NCBI RefSeq assembly: GCF_002099425.1
Contig: NW_018344334.1
Location: forward strand, 173,501 to 237,500
Reading direction: 5' to 3'
DNA: 64,000 nt
Source of the DNA: Phascolarctos cinereus
Taxonomy: Eukaryota > Chordata > Mammalia > Diprotodontia > Phascolarctidae
Shown: positions 39,346 through 50,335 of the stretch, piece by piece
Numbering within the stretch: the first letter of the stretch is position 1
How the letters are laid out: each line of letters starts with the position of its first letter
The notes under the pieces: generated by a model
Told to the model about the DNA's origin: nothing
Databases searched by the model: none
The model's input: only the letters and a program-made list of their open reading frames with translations
Program-made: the position numbers and the translations under genes

Positions 39346-39474
39346 GCATGCCATCTTGGGGTGGGGGAGGGGTGAGATGGGGTAAAAATTTGGAACTCAA
39401 AGACTTGTGGAAGTAAATGTTGAAAACTAAAAATAAATAAATTTGTATTAAAAAAAAAGAAACTGTTATTGCCT

Positions 39475-39964
39475 AAATATTAATTGCTTTATATGTGTTC
39501 TTCCCATTTAGTTTTGATTTCAGGATGTAAACAAGCCTCTTAATGTATTTAGCCATAGACTGCTCCTCAGTATGACTTTTGCTCAGTGTATCTTGTATTA
39601 TAACTTGTCATTTTAGTATTATTAATATTATCACCAACGATGGTGATGATGATTGGTACCACTGTTGGAGAAGAAAAAGCCATTGAGGAATTACATGACA
39701 AGAAGACAAGATTGGCTTATTGTGTGGCAAGGGCAAGACATGGTACATAGACAATCTCAAAGCTCCACTGGCATCCTTCCAATGTCAGAAGGCAAAGAAG
39801 GCCTCTGAACCTTTTGGTAGAATCATCTGTGGTGAACTCATGGGAGAAAATGGACAAGAGTTGTACATGAAAGCAAGGTATATGTAACACTGATGGGAAG
39901 GTCTGAATTGATGAAATCATGAATTCATTTGCATTTGAGTAATGATCATGAAGAAACGTCTGAG
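39475..39964. other. Unique or unclassified DNA
   Basis: The part at 39690-39925 (GGCAAGGGCAAGACATGGTA, AAAGCTCCACTGGCATCC, GGTAGAATCATCTGTGG) reads like an old interspersed repeat, perhaps the end of an RTE-type LINE, but I cannot confirm the family. Confidence 0.35.
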
Positions 39965-40190
39965 CTCACACTTACGAGACACTTCCCAATTGATGAAGTA
40001 TCTTTTCCCACAACAACCTTAGGAGCCAGACAGTATGTGCAGAATTTAAAGATGAGGAAAACTGAGGCTTAATATGGTGAAGAAACTTGTCCAGAGTACC
40101 ATAGCTGCTCCTAGATGGGAGCATAGATGATGAAGTTGGGATTCTAAGCAGATCTGTCTTTAAGTCCAATAACCCTTTCGCCTATACTGC
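39965..40190 (-). repeat. MIR/CORE-SINE, antisense
   Basis: CACTTACGAGACACTTCCCA, CCCACAACAACCTTAGGAG, GATGAGGAAAACTGAGGCTT, CTTGTCCAGAGTACCATAGC. Confidence 0.7.
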
Positions 40191-40446
40191 ATACATACAT
40201 GTTTACTAATTAATATGCATATGTGTGTATAGAAACACACACATAATTAACATTCTATGCTAGAATTTGGGCAGACAAATAACATCCAGAAGCTCTGGCA
40301 GTGCAGTAGTTAATCAGTATAAGCTCTAACTTTGGGGGGATACATTTATCTTGTACTTTTCAAAAGGGCAAGAGTGGCTTCCCCAAAATAATTTATCTGG
40401 GCTCCTAGAAAGCTTGAGCTTGAGAGAAGCAGAAATTGCAGTAAAG

Positions 40447-40594
40447 GGGAAACTAGGTGGCATAGTGGATAGAGCACTGGCCCTGGAGACAGGAGAACCT
40501 GAGTTCCAATCTGACCTCAGACACTTATCAGCTGTGTGACCGTGGGCAAGTCACTTAACCCCAATTGCTCAAAAAACAAACAAAGAAAAAGCAA
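40447..40594 (+). mobile_element. Short poly(A) tRNA-derived SINE with target-site duplication
   Basis: AAACTAGGTGGCATAGTGGA, ATCTGACCTCAGACACTTAT and GGGCAAGTCACTTAACCCCA, then an A-rich tail. It is flanked by AAATTGCAGTAAAG (40433-40446) and AAACTGCAGTAAAG (40595-40608), 13 of 14 identical. This fits L1-type insertion. Confidence 0.9.
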
Positions 40595-40608
40595 AAACTG
40601 CAGTAAAG

Positions 40609-41554
40609 AAGCTACAAGTTGCATTTCATAGTGTTAGAAGGGAAAACAGGCATACCTACCCTTAAGATTAGGTACCAGTCCTCAGGTGGGCCTGCTTACC
40701 AGGAACTATAGCCTCCACCTCGGGAATTTGTCTGTCAGGCATTTTAAGCAGAAAAACAATATAAGATGAAATTTATATTAGTAAGTAAGCATAGGGCTCA
40801 TAATTCATTGTGTTTTCCCTGTGCAGCCTTGTGACAGGAGGCCCCACTCAACTTTTCACAGAACATTTACCTCCAGACTGCTAATTAAACAGACCTACTT
40901 ATAAATTCTCACTCTGATATAGAACTTGCGTGTAGAGACAGCTGAGAGAAATCAACTTCAAGAAATTGTCTTATAATTAAACTTTAATTTTCATACATGT
41001 ACTGAAAATTTACTTTCTGTTCCTATTGCGATTCAGAGATCTGTTCTCCTTTCTTTACACTCATGTAACTCCTATTTGTGTTTGATATTGCTATGATACT
41101 TAATGTTAAGTATTCTCTGGGGTGAGGATTCCCTCTTCATTCATCTATAGTAACACCTTCTATACTATGATCTCCAAACTTACAGTTCATTTTATTTTAT
41201 CCCAAACTAGCAGTTTCTAAAATATTTAGTGCATATCCTTGCCTTTGCTCACTAATAATGAGCTGTTTGATATACAGACAGAATATGTTATACAATCTTC
41301 TTTCAAGAACATATTCAGCTGACCAAGTGTTAATGGGTTAGTACCTCCCTCTCTCCCTATGGGACAAGCTCTAGGTGAAACTGGGAAAAAGCAAGTGTTC
41401 CAGACTTTTTTTTTTGAGCCCTATCACTCCTCTTTTTGGTGTCCTTTTCATGCCTCATCTCATGCATCCATTGCCTTATTATTTTCCATCTTCAATCCTA
41501 CAAACATTTTTTCTTAGTAAAGGATCATATTGTCCCATTTATACTGATTCAATT
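40609..41554. other. Unique DNA, possible conserved non-coding part
   Basis: About 950 bases with no recognised repeat. The section at about 40690-41000 is non-repetitive with several TAATTAA/ATTA motifs. No exon or RNA gene was supported. Confidence 0.5.
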
Positions 41555-42660
41555 TAACAAGAAGTTAATAAGCATTTATTAAGTTTCTGCTATGTGTACA
41601 GGACTGTGTTAGGCCACTGGGGAGATATAAACAGAACCTGTCCCTGGATTCAGGAACTTACATTCTAATAGGAGACTACAATACATAAACAGAACAGCAA
41701 ATACCAGATGATTTTAGGAGGACTAGTGTGCTAATGATGCCGTTGTGTTACACAGTGTTGGACTTGAAAGACCTGAGTTCAAATTCTCCTCAGACACTTA
41801 TTAGCCTTGTGACTCAAGTAACAACACCTCTTAGACTCCATTTCCTTATCTCTAAAATGGGGATATTAATAGCATCTATCTCACAGAGTTATTGTGAGGG
41901 TCAGATAAAGATAACACGTAAGTAATTTGTAAACCTTAAAGTTCCATAGAAATAATAGCTACTATTATTATTAATAAATGAATATATAATTAATATTAAT
42001 ATAGTAGTGTATTAGGATATATAATATTAGGCTAGCATACTCATATGCTAATGGCATAATATTAACATGTAATTATTAGTTAAAATAGTGATAATGATGA
42101 TGTTGTCCATGATGATGATGATTACAAACGGGATCAGGAAAAGCTTTCTATAGGAGTTGGTACTTGATTTGAATATTAAAGGAAGCTAAAGATTTTAAAA
42201 GCTAGAGAGGAAAGGAGGAAATGTATTCCAGGCACAGGGAATAGCCTCTGCAAAGGAGGCAAGAGATACAATTCTGAGTTTAGGGAGCAATAAGCGACCA
42301 GTTGCCTAAAATGCAGGATCCATGAAAGGGAACAGGTAAAATGTCTGAAAGGATCATTTGGAAATATGTGATGCGGAGACTTAAATGTCAACCTAAAGAG
42401 TTTGTATTTTATCCTAGAGGTGATAGGAATCCACTACAGGTTTTGGACCATTATAGTAATATAATCAAGCCTGTCTTGTAGGGAGGTCATTTTGGCAGTT
42501 GTGGGTAAAATGGCTTGGTTAAAGAGACGAGAAACATGGAGGCTAATTTAGGATCTTATTGCAATAGTCCAGGTTATAAAGGCCTTAACTAGACTGATGA
42601 GCATCTTAATAAAGTGAATGGGATAGCTATGAGAGACCTGGAGATGTGGAGGTAGGAAAA
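41555..42660 (-). mobile_element. L2 LINE 3' part, antisense, split by a CORE-SINE
   Basis: The left part, 41555-41720, has TTAATAAGCATTTATTAAGT, GGCCACTGGGGAGATATAAA and GGAACTTACATTCTAATAGG. The right part, 42126-42660, has GATCAGGAAAAGCTTTCTAT, GGTACTTGATTTGAATATTA, TATTTTATCCTAGAGGTGAT and TTATTGCAATAGTCCAGG. Same order as the other antisense L2 copies. Confidence 0.87.
41721..42125 (+). mobile_element. Ther-1/MIR-type CORE-SINE with long AT-rich tail, inside L2
   Basis: GTTGTGTTACACAGTGTTGG head, CATTTCCTTATCTCTAAAAT core, TTATTGTGAGGGTCAGATAA tail. An AT-rich TAATA/GATGATGAT stretch runs to 42125. The tail is unusually long (about 170 bases). Confidence 0.8.
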
Positions 42661-42821
42661 AATGTATGTAACTGATTTATCCATGGATATTTTATCCTAT
42701 TTTCTATCCCTACACCTCTTGTATCCACTTATTTGGTTCCTTACAGAGCCTAACTAAAGTATAAGAAGCTGGATTTGATTTGGAGTTTGTATGTAAATAT
42801 ATACATTTATGTACACAAACA

Positions 42822-42870
<49 letters not shown>
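42822..42870. repeat. (GT)n microsatellite
   Basis: About 49 bases of GT repeat. Confidence 0.97.
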
Positions 42871-42872
<2 letters not shown>

Positions 42873-43359
42873 AGACAGATGGATAGCTTAAGACATTGAA
42901 ATGTGGGTTGGTTCCAAATGTCAACTTAAGTCATTATACAGTGAAGCTGCCATGCTTTATCAAAGAACCAACACACTGTTTAACACCTAGTAAATGTTAA
43001 GTGAGACTTTAGACCATAAAGAGTTAGCTCAGAGATTTTAAAATAATTTTAAAACATTAAATTATTCTATCATATGAGCAAAATTCTCAAAATTTGAGAG
43101 ATAGAATGAATTCACACACACTCTGAATTTTGATAATAACAGCAGTTTATTAGTACTGAAGTTTCTCAACATCTGGAGGGTGAGGAAAACTTTCAAAGTA
43201 ATAATGGAATAATTTATTTTGATTCCTGAAGTCTAAGTGAATTGGCAGGGAGCAACAAGAGCTATTTATCCACCACTGAAATACACAGTGCAAGCCATAT
43301 AAAAGAGGAGATAAACTCAGTTCATTTTTCAGGTCTTTGGCATTAGAACTCTGAACTGA
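42871..43359. other. Unique AT-rich DNA
   Basis: No repeat or gene recognised. The minus-strand open frame at 43150-43395 has no domain. Confidence 0.45.
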
Positions 43360-43576
43360 GCTACTGGTATAGAGTAGGAGGAAATGTAGGTTCAAAATAG
43401 TTCCACACCTAAGTAGCTGTATGATCTTAGATAAGTCACTTACCTTCTAATCCTCAGTTTTCTCATCTGTAAGACAAGGACAGTAAAACCTGTGGTGCCT
43501 TTTCACTAGGTTGTTGTGAAAGCACATTAAGAATGTCTGTGAATGGGCCTTGAAAACATTAAAAGACTACAAATCT
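43360..43576 (+). repeat. MIR/CORE-SINE, sense
   Basis: GAGGAAATGTAGGTTCAAAA, AGCTGTATGATCTTAGATAA, CTCAGTTTTCTCATCTGTAA, GGTTGTTGTGAAAGCACATT. Confidence 0.75.
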
Positions 43577-44119
43577 GAGTCACAACCACCAGCACCCTCA
43601 TCATTATCCTGTCTCAGGAAAGCATAAATGAATGTAGAAGAATGCCTTCAAATATTCTCTTAGAGTAGATAAATGACGCAGTGGAGTATGTATAGAGATA
43701 ACAGACCTGAGATGAATACTCTGGGGACAATTACAATTATAGAGTGGGAGGAAAGGACAAGGAGGGAAAAGTGCCTCTGAAGGTCATAGAGGCAAAACAT
43801 ATCAAGAAAAGGTGCTTATGGAAGATAGCTATAAATGCAACAGGAAAGTCAGAAGACAGGAATAAACTTCATCCATTTTGATGTGAGTGAATAGGCATTT
43901 AAAAATGAGCATCCTGACTATTTTCTCTTTAGGGCAGTGGAATAAGAGTTGTGGAAATTAGATCTAATGAGTGAGCTTGTATGCATGAATGCTGTACACA
44001 TTTATGCATGTGTCTGTACATATATGTGTTTGTATGTATTGCACACACATGTATGCATGCATTTCTAATTGATTGAGAAAAGGAAAATGTATCAAAACAT
44101 CTGCTAGGGATACACTACT
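43577..44119. other. Unique DNA
   Basis: No recognised element. TATG/CATG-rich stretch near 43985-44062. Confidence 0.4.
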
Positions 44120-44596
44120 CAAGATGTATTGACAAATAATAGAAATATGCAAAACCAAAAGTCATTCCCTAAGAACTAAGTGAACTAAGGACATAAACTA
44201 AGAGTTCTTAAAAGACAAATTTTTCAAATTATTAACAACCAAAGAAATATAGCTCCATATTATTAATAATAATTAATAATATTATTAATATTGATAATAA
44301 TACTTATTATTAATAATAAGAGAAATGTAAGTCAAAATGGCTCTGAGATTTTGCTTCCCATTCAGCGAATTGAGAAAGATGAAAAAAGACAAGAATGGTC
44401 AAAGTTGGAGGGGGTGTGGAAAGACAGGTATGCTAATGTATTGTTAATGGAACAAATGTTCTCAAAAACAATTTGGGGTCATGTGAAGGAAGTAACTAAA
44501 ATGCTTATATCAAGAGATCCTGTTGCTAGATGCATATCCTACAGAGGTCAGTCATAAAAAGAAAGCTCCCATATATACTGTGTCTGTGCTTTTTCC

Positions 44597-44890
44597 TGCA
44601 AAAGTTTTTCAATTTCATGTGATCAATGACCCTAACCTTTACCCTCAGCCACAGTTATGAAAGATATCTGCAATCATTTCATTCTTTTTTTCAGTAACCT
44701 TTAATATTTAAGTAAACTATTCATTTGGAACTTGAGAGGCAATGTAGTATAGTGGCAAGTGAATGAGAACCAGAATCAAGGAGCCTCAGTCTGAATGCTG
44801 GCTCTGAAACTTATCACGTATGTGAACAAGGGACAGTTGCTGCCTGTAGAATCAGAATTGAAGAGGTGAAAAGGACTTCAGCATTCTTCT
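44597..44890 (+). repeat. Composite block, copy 1: L1(-) fragment, MIR(+), L3(-) end
   Basis: TTTTTCAATTTCATGTGATC (L1 ORF2 antisense), then ACTTGAGAGGCAATGTAGTA (MIR head) and ATTGAAGAGGTGAAAAGGAC (L3 end). The same three parts occur in the same order at 53290-53594, so the block was duplicated as a unit. Confidence 0.75.
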
Positions 44891-44907
44891 GTGTATATGA
44901 CCATATG

Positions 44908-44914
<7 letters not shown>

Positions 44915-44969
<55 letters not shown>

Positions 44970-44972
44970 ACA
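44915..44972. repeat. (TC)n(CA)n microsatellite
   Basis: CTCTCTCTCTCA followed by about 50 bases of CA repeat. Confidence 0.96.
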
Positions 44973-45131
44973 AGGAGTATATATGAAGCTTTCCTTTTAA
45001 TTCACACACACACATATCAACAATTAATAACAAATAACTGGAAACAAAGTAAATGGCTGAACATATTGAATAGAAAAGGTTGGGGTTACTAAATATAAAA
45101 TACTAGAATTTAAAGGAATGTTACCATTCTA

Positions 45132-45212
45132 TGAGTCAATAGTCAATAGTCAAAAGCATTTATAATACACCAAATATGCTAAACATTCTAACAAGTGAAT
45201 TAATTTAATGAG
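45132..45212 (-). repeat. L2-tail fragment, antisense, within the L1 remnant
   Basis: GTCAATAGTCAAAAGCATTT, AATACACCAAATATGCTAAA, CATTCTAACAAGTG. Very short and diverged. Confidence 0.45.
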
Positions 45213-45285
45213 CACAGAGAGGCAAAGGAAGAGCTATATGAATCAGTGCAAAGCAAAGTACAGCCAGAAAAGGAATACATATAAT

Positions 45286-45294
45286 GTATACAAC

Positions 45295-45326
<32 letters not shown>

Positions 45327-45616
45327 CATATATATATATACATATATATATACATATATATATACAACTATATATATATATATATATATATAGTTGTATA
45401 TATATGTATATATATATATACACATATATATACAACTATATATATATATATAGTTGTATATATATACATATATATATATACAACTATATATATATATAGA
45501 TATATATATATCTATATATATATATAGTTGTATATATATGTGTATATATATATACATATATATACAACTATATATATATATATAGATATATATATATAGA
45601 TATATATATATATATC
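45286..45616. repeat. (TA)n repeat with alternating CAACTA/TAGTTG palindromes
   Basis: About 330 bases almost entirely of A and T. Spaced CAACTATATA units alternate with their complement TATAGTTG, giving serial hairpin-forming palindromes. Tyr/Ile-rich frames across it are artefacts. Confidence 0.95.
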
Positions 45617-45909
45617 AAGAAAATCAACAACAAAACAATCAAACTGGAATACTGTGAAATTGTATCTGATCAAACTCACCCTTAAAGAAAGGATATGAGC
45701 AGACCCCTTCCCCTCTTCTTTGCAAAGTGGGATGATTATGGATATAAAATACTGCATATAATGTCAGGTGTTTTCAATGTGTTGGACATTTTTCTAATCT
45801 TCTTTTCCTCTACTTTTTTTATTCTTTGTTATAAAGGATGACATGACCCCTTGGAAGGGGCAAAGAGAAGTGTGGCTAATGCAAAACCAAAATCTAATCT
45901 TTTTTATTT

Positions 45910-45924
45910 AAAAGAGTAGGTTGC
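45910..45924 (+). repeat. Left target-site duplication of HAL1-like copy 2
   Basis: AAAAGAGTAGGTTGC here and AAAAGAATAGGTGGC at 49506-49520 agree at 13 of 15 positions. Confidence 0.75.
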
Positions 45925-45939
45925 TTGAGGAGTGGAGCC

Positions 45940-45949
45940 AAGATGGCAG
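45940..45949 (+). promoter_or_regulatory. YY1-like motif at L1 5' end
   Basis: AAGATGGCAG, about 15 bases from the 5' end of copy 2, as in L1 promoters. Confidence 0.4.
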
Positions 45950-46656
45950 AGTAAAGGCAGGGATTCTCCTAACCTCTCCCCCAAACCCCTCCAAATATCT
46001 TTAAATAATGACTCTAAATAAATTCAAGAGTGGCAGAACCCGTAAAAATATAGAATGAAAACTTTTTTCAGCCCATGACAACTTAGAAGGTCAGCAGGAA
46101 ATGTCTATTGCACCGGGATGAGAAAGGAGCACCAGCACAGACTAGGCCCCAGGAAGCCTGGAACAGGCCTTGGGGCAACTGAACCAGTGGCAATAGTGGT
46201 GGCTTCTAGACCATTCAGCCCACAGATGATAAGGGTATCTGATAATAGGTCAGCAAGAGATTTACAGGGGTCACTTTGCTGGCACAAGGGGCAGGACTCT
46301 GTTGCATTGCCTATACTTGGATCTGGATCTCAGCCCCTGGGTCTTAGTCCCAGTGGAGGAGCAGCACTAGCACTGCAGAGCTTGCAGCTGCAGGGGAGCA
46401 GGGACCCTCATCACAATTCCAGGGTTGAAAAGAGTGCTTGTGGTTACTCACAAACCAGTGCACAGTACAGAAGAGTAATAAACACACCTCTCTCTAGATC
46501 ATGACAACTTGGAAAAGCCAGAAACTTACAGGTCCCCAGAATTACCTCTGAAAACAGCTGCACAAAATACTTGAAGCTTGGGACAGTGCCTCCTCCACTT
46601 AGGAAACAGAGCCCCATTTTAACATAGAGTTGAAAGTCAAGAAATAGGCTGGAAAG

Positions 46657-47783
46657 TGAGCAAACAACAAAAAAATTTTGACCATAGAAAGTTACTATGG
46701 TGACATGGAATATCAAAACCCACACTCAGAAGAAGAGAACAATGTCAAAATGTCTGCATGGAAAGCCTCAAAGGAAAATATGAATTGATATCAGGCCAGA
46801 GAAGAGATCAAAAAGCATTTTAAAAATTAAGTAAGAGAGGTAGAGGAAAAATTGGGAAGAGAAATGAGAGTGAAGAAAGAAAATGATGAAAAAAGAGTCA
46901 AGAACTTGGTAAAGGAGGCCCAGAAAACACTGAAGAAAATAACAACCTAAAAACCAGAATAGGCCAAATGGTAAAAGAGGCACAAAAATTCAATGGAGAG
47001 AGAGAAAAATGCCTTGAAAAGCAGAATCTGCTCCATGGAAAATGATATATAAAACTTCATTGAAGAGAAGAACTCTTTAAAAGTAGAATTGGCCAAATGG
47101 AAAAGGAGGTACAAAAACTCACTGAAGAAAATAATTCCTTAAAGGTTAGAATTGGGCAAGTGGAAGCTAATGATTATATGACACATCAAGAAATAATCAA
47201 ACAAAATCAAAAGAATGAAAAAATAGAGGAAAATGTGAACTATCTCATTATTAAAACAGCTGACCTGGAAAGTAGTCCAAGAGAAATAATTTAAGAATTA
47301 CTGGACTATCTGAAAATCATAATAAAAAAAGAGCCTAGATATTATATTTCAAAATATTATGATGGAAAGCTTTCACAATCTCTTAGGTCCGGAAGGTAAA
47401 ATAGAAATGGAAAGAATCCACTAATCAATTCCTGAAAGAGTTCCCCAAGTGGAAACTCCCAGGAATATTATAGCCAAATTTCAGACCTCCCAGATCAAGG
47501 AGAAAATACTGCAAGTAGCCAAAAAAGAAATAATTCAAATATTATGGAGATACAGTGAGGATAATAGAAGATTTAGCAACTTCTAAGAGCATTAAAAGAT
47601 CAGAGGGCTTGGAATATGATATTCTGGAGGGCAAAAGAGCTAGTATCACAAGAAAGAATTACCTGCCTAGCAAAACTGAGTATAATTCTTCAAAGAAAAA
47701 ATGGATATTCAATGAAATAGAGGACTTTCAAGCACTTCTGATGAAAAGAGGAGAGGTGAATAGAAAATTTAACTTTCAAATGT
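46657..47783 (+). pseudogene. L1/HAL1 ORF1 remnant (copy 2)
   Basis: Aligns with ORF1 of copy 1. The coiled-coil part is visible as MEKEVQKLTEENNSLKVRIG at 47097 onward. The RRM start is seen near 47285, GRIESVIP-like text is lost, and the C-terminal EIEDFQALLMKRGEVNRKFN is at 47710-47770. Stops and shifts are scattered through it, so no protein is made. Confidence 0.8.
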
Positions 47784-48419
47784 AAGACACATATGAAGCA
47801 TAAAAAAGTAAACACGAAAGAAAAATCATAAGGCATTTGATAAGGTCAAACCACTTGTATTCCTACATGGGAAAATCATATTTATAAGTCCTAAAAACTT
47901 TTTCATTATTAGGGCAGTTAGAAGGAATATATATAGACAGAAAGCAGAGGAGTGAGTTGAATGTGATGGCAGGATTATCTTAAAAATAAAATTAAGGGAT
48001 GAGAAAGAAAAATACACTAGGAGAAGGAAAATGGGAGAGGTAGAATGGGATAAATTATCTGACATAAAAGAGGCCTGAAAGGGATTTTACAGTGGAGGGG
48101 AAAATGGAGAAAGTGGGGATGGGAGTACATGAACCTTGCTCTCATTTGAATTGATTCAAAGAGGGAATAATATACACACTCATTTGGCTGTAGAAATCTA
48201 TCTTACCATACAGGAAACTAGGAAGGGAAGGCCATAAGAAAAGGGATGGGACTGATAGAAGGGAAGGCAATTTGGAGGAGGTAAAAGTTAGAAGCAAAAA
48301 AACTTTTGAGAATGGTCCAGGGTAAAATGAGAGAGGGAGTAGGATAATTGGTGAAAATAAGATGGAGGAAAATACAGAGTAGGTAATCATTACTGTGAAA
48401 AAAAATTACAGTGAGTTTC

Positions 48420-49170
48420 TTTGATAAAGACTTAATTTCTCAAACACATAAAAAACTGAGTCAAATTTATAGAAATAAAAGGCATTTCTCAATTCATAAA
48501 TGGTCAAAGGATATGAACAGGCAGTTTTCAGACAAAGTAATCAAAATTAGCCATAGTCATATAAAAATGCTCTAAATAACTATTGAGAAGATAAATGCAA
48601 ATTAAAACAACTCTGAACAAGTATTTCACACCTTTCAGATTGACTAATATGATAGAAAAGGAAAATGACAGATGTTGGATGGGTTGTGGAAAAATTAAAA
48701 CACTAATGTACTATAGAAGAAATTGTATATTGATTCAACTATTCTAGAGAGCATTGTGGAACTATGCCCAAAAGGCTATTAAAATCATGCATACCCTTTG
48801 TCCATGTAATACCACTACTAGGTATGTATCCTAAAGAGAATACAAAACAAACAAAATAACAAATTAAAAAAAAACAAATAAAACAAAAAGGAAAAGGAAC
48901 TATGTGTACAAAAATATTTATAGAAGCTCTTTTAGTGGTGGTAAAGAATTGAAAATTGAGTGGATATCCATTAATTGGGGAATGGCTGAACAAATTGTTG
49001 TGTATATGATTGTGATGGAATACTATTGTGATTTAGGAAATTATGAGTAGGATGCTCTCAGAAAAACATGGGAAGACTTACATGAACTGATGCAAAATGA
49101 AATGAGAAAAACCAAGAGAACATTGTGCTCAGTAACAGCAATATTGTATGATGATCTACTATGACTTATC
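48420..49170 (+). pseudogene. L1 ORF2 C-terminal remnant (copy 2)
   Basis: Translated pieces match the L1 ORF2p C-terminus: KRHFSIHKWSKDMNRQFSD near 48478-48535, NDRCWMGCGK near 48664 and a CTKIFIEALL...GEWLNK stretch near 48901-48995. The endonuclease and RT domains are missing. Several stops are present. Confidence 0.82.
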
Positions 49171-49520
49171 TATTCTCAGCAAAACAAAGATCCAAGATGA
49201 TTCTGTAGGACTTATGATGAAAGATGCTATCCATCTCCCAGAGAAAGAACTAGTAGAGCTTGAATTCAGATCAAAGATACTTTTTCTTTACTTCATTTTT
49301 TTAAACTGTGTTTTGTTTTACACAATGACTTATGTGGAAATGTGTTCTAAATGACTACACATGTATAACTATGTCAAATTAATTGCCTTCTCAATAGGAG
49401 AGGAGGGGAGGGAGAAAGAGAATTTGGAGCTAAAAGTTCAAAAAAAATGTTAAAATTGTTTTAACATGTAATTGGGAAAACAAAATATTAAATAAGAAAG
49501 GGGAAAAAAGAATAGGTGGC

Positions 49521-50124
49521 CATCTACTTATTATGATTTAAAAATCACTGATAAATATCCACACCTTTTCCTCACCAATGACATGATGATGCTAAAATTC
49601 CACAATTAGTTCATTATTATTCTTTTTTTTTGCTTGACATGATATTCTTTATGCAAATACCCCTTGGCTGTAAAGTTATTTGTTCTTCATAGCTATTCAG
49701 TTGTTCTTACAAGTACTTCTTATGAAAATAGCTACAGCAAAACACAACAATGTAGGAAAATAGGAAGAACCAAGTCCTGAATGTCTAGGGCTCAGAACCT
49801 CTACTCTAGCTAATGATATGGACATACGGAAAATGAACTTTAAATGTGTTATGAAAATCAGTAACTGTTAAGTATGTGGAAATCTGGCATCCAAAGTGAA
49901 TTTTCCTAGTGGATACTGGTGCCAGGATTCTTTGAACAGTCTTCCACAGTCATGATACACCAGACCAGCAACATACTTACATTACTGATCTTTATGGGAG
50001 AAAGTACATTTGAAAGCCTAAGCAAGCCTCTCAGGACAATATAGTGTACACTTTGATGAGGAAGGACAAACTTAGACTTCCAAAGATAGTATGGATGCTT
50101 TCACATGCCATGAGAGATTAATTT
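49521..50124. other. Unique DNA
   Basis: About 600 bases with no recognised repeat or exon. Confidence 0.45.
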
Positions 50125-50335
50125 AATTCAACAAAAAATTATTAAGTATCTACTGTGGATAGGCACTGTGCTAGGCACACAGTAACAATGACGGGTTCAG
50201 GAATATGAGTTGAGCCATGAAGGAAGCTAGGGATTCTAAGACTTGCAGGTAAGAAGGCAATACATTCTGGGTAATGGAGACTGTGCAAAAAGCATGGAGG
50301 GAGGGGATGGAATGTTAAGTTTTGGAAAACCAATT
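50125..50335 (-). repeat. L2 fragment, antisense
   Basis: ATTATTAAGTATCTACTGTG, GGCACTGTGCTAGGCACACA, GCCATGAAGGAAGCTAGGGA. Confidence 0.75.

Larger units (their letters stand above)
36571..39458 (+). mobile_element. HAL1 (half-L1) retrotransposon, copy 1, nearly complete
   Basis: A 2,888-bp unit has an L1-like 5' region starting AAGATGGCGGAATGAAAG, an ORF1 (37403-38155 plus its displaced 3' part to about 38480), a purine-rich spacer, and a tail ending TTGAAAACTAAAAATAAATA and poly(A). There is no ORF2 between ORF1 and the tail, so neither endonuclease nor reverse transcriptase is encoded; L1 proteins would have been needed in trans. A 13-bp target-site duplication (12/13) encloses it. It shares its organisation and tail with the copy at 50594-52065. 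Confidence 0.9.
44120..45915 (+). mobile_element. L1 3' end, sense, interrupted by a composite block and an AT repeat
   Basis: Left part 44120-44580: L1 ORF2 C-terminal coding remnant (AGAGAAATGTAAGTCAAAAT, AGTTGGAGGGGGTGTGGAAA, ACAATTTGGGGTCATG, AGAGATCCTGTTGCTAGATG). It resumes at about 45020 (AACTGGAAACAAAGTAAATG) and 45215 (GAAGAGCTATATGAATCAGT). After the AT repeat come AAACAATCAAACTGGAATAC, TTTGCAAAGTGGGATGATTA and ATTCTTTGTTATAAAGGATG, a marsupial L1 3' UTR. A (TAA)n run at 44262-44315 also lies inside it. The name of the L1 subfamily is uncertain. Confidence 0.65.
45925..49505 (+). mobile_element. L1-derived HAL1-like element, copy 2, retaining the ORF2 3' end
   Basis: A unit of about 3.58 kb bounded by a diverged 15-bp target-site duplication. 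Order: 5' region with GGAGCCAAGATGGCAGAG, ORF1 remnant (about 46657-47783), purine-rich spacer (47784-48415), then directly the last part of L1 ORF2 (48420-49170) and an L1 3' UTR with A-rich end. The endonuclease and reverse-transcriptase coding part of ORF2 is absent. It is more diverged than copies 1 and 3, so it is older. Confidence 0.85.

Noticed and set aside
45205-45757. Overlapping Tyr/Ile-rich open frames on both strands
   Set aside because: Translation of the AT-rich palindromic simple repeat.
46118-46504. 128-codon frame near the start of HAL1 copy 2
   Set aside because: Same situation: L1 5' untranslated region, no recognised domain.
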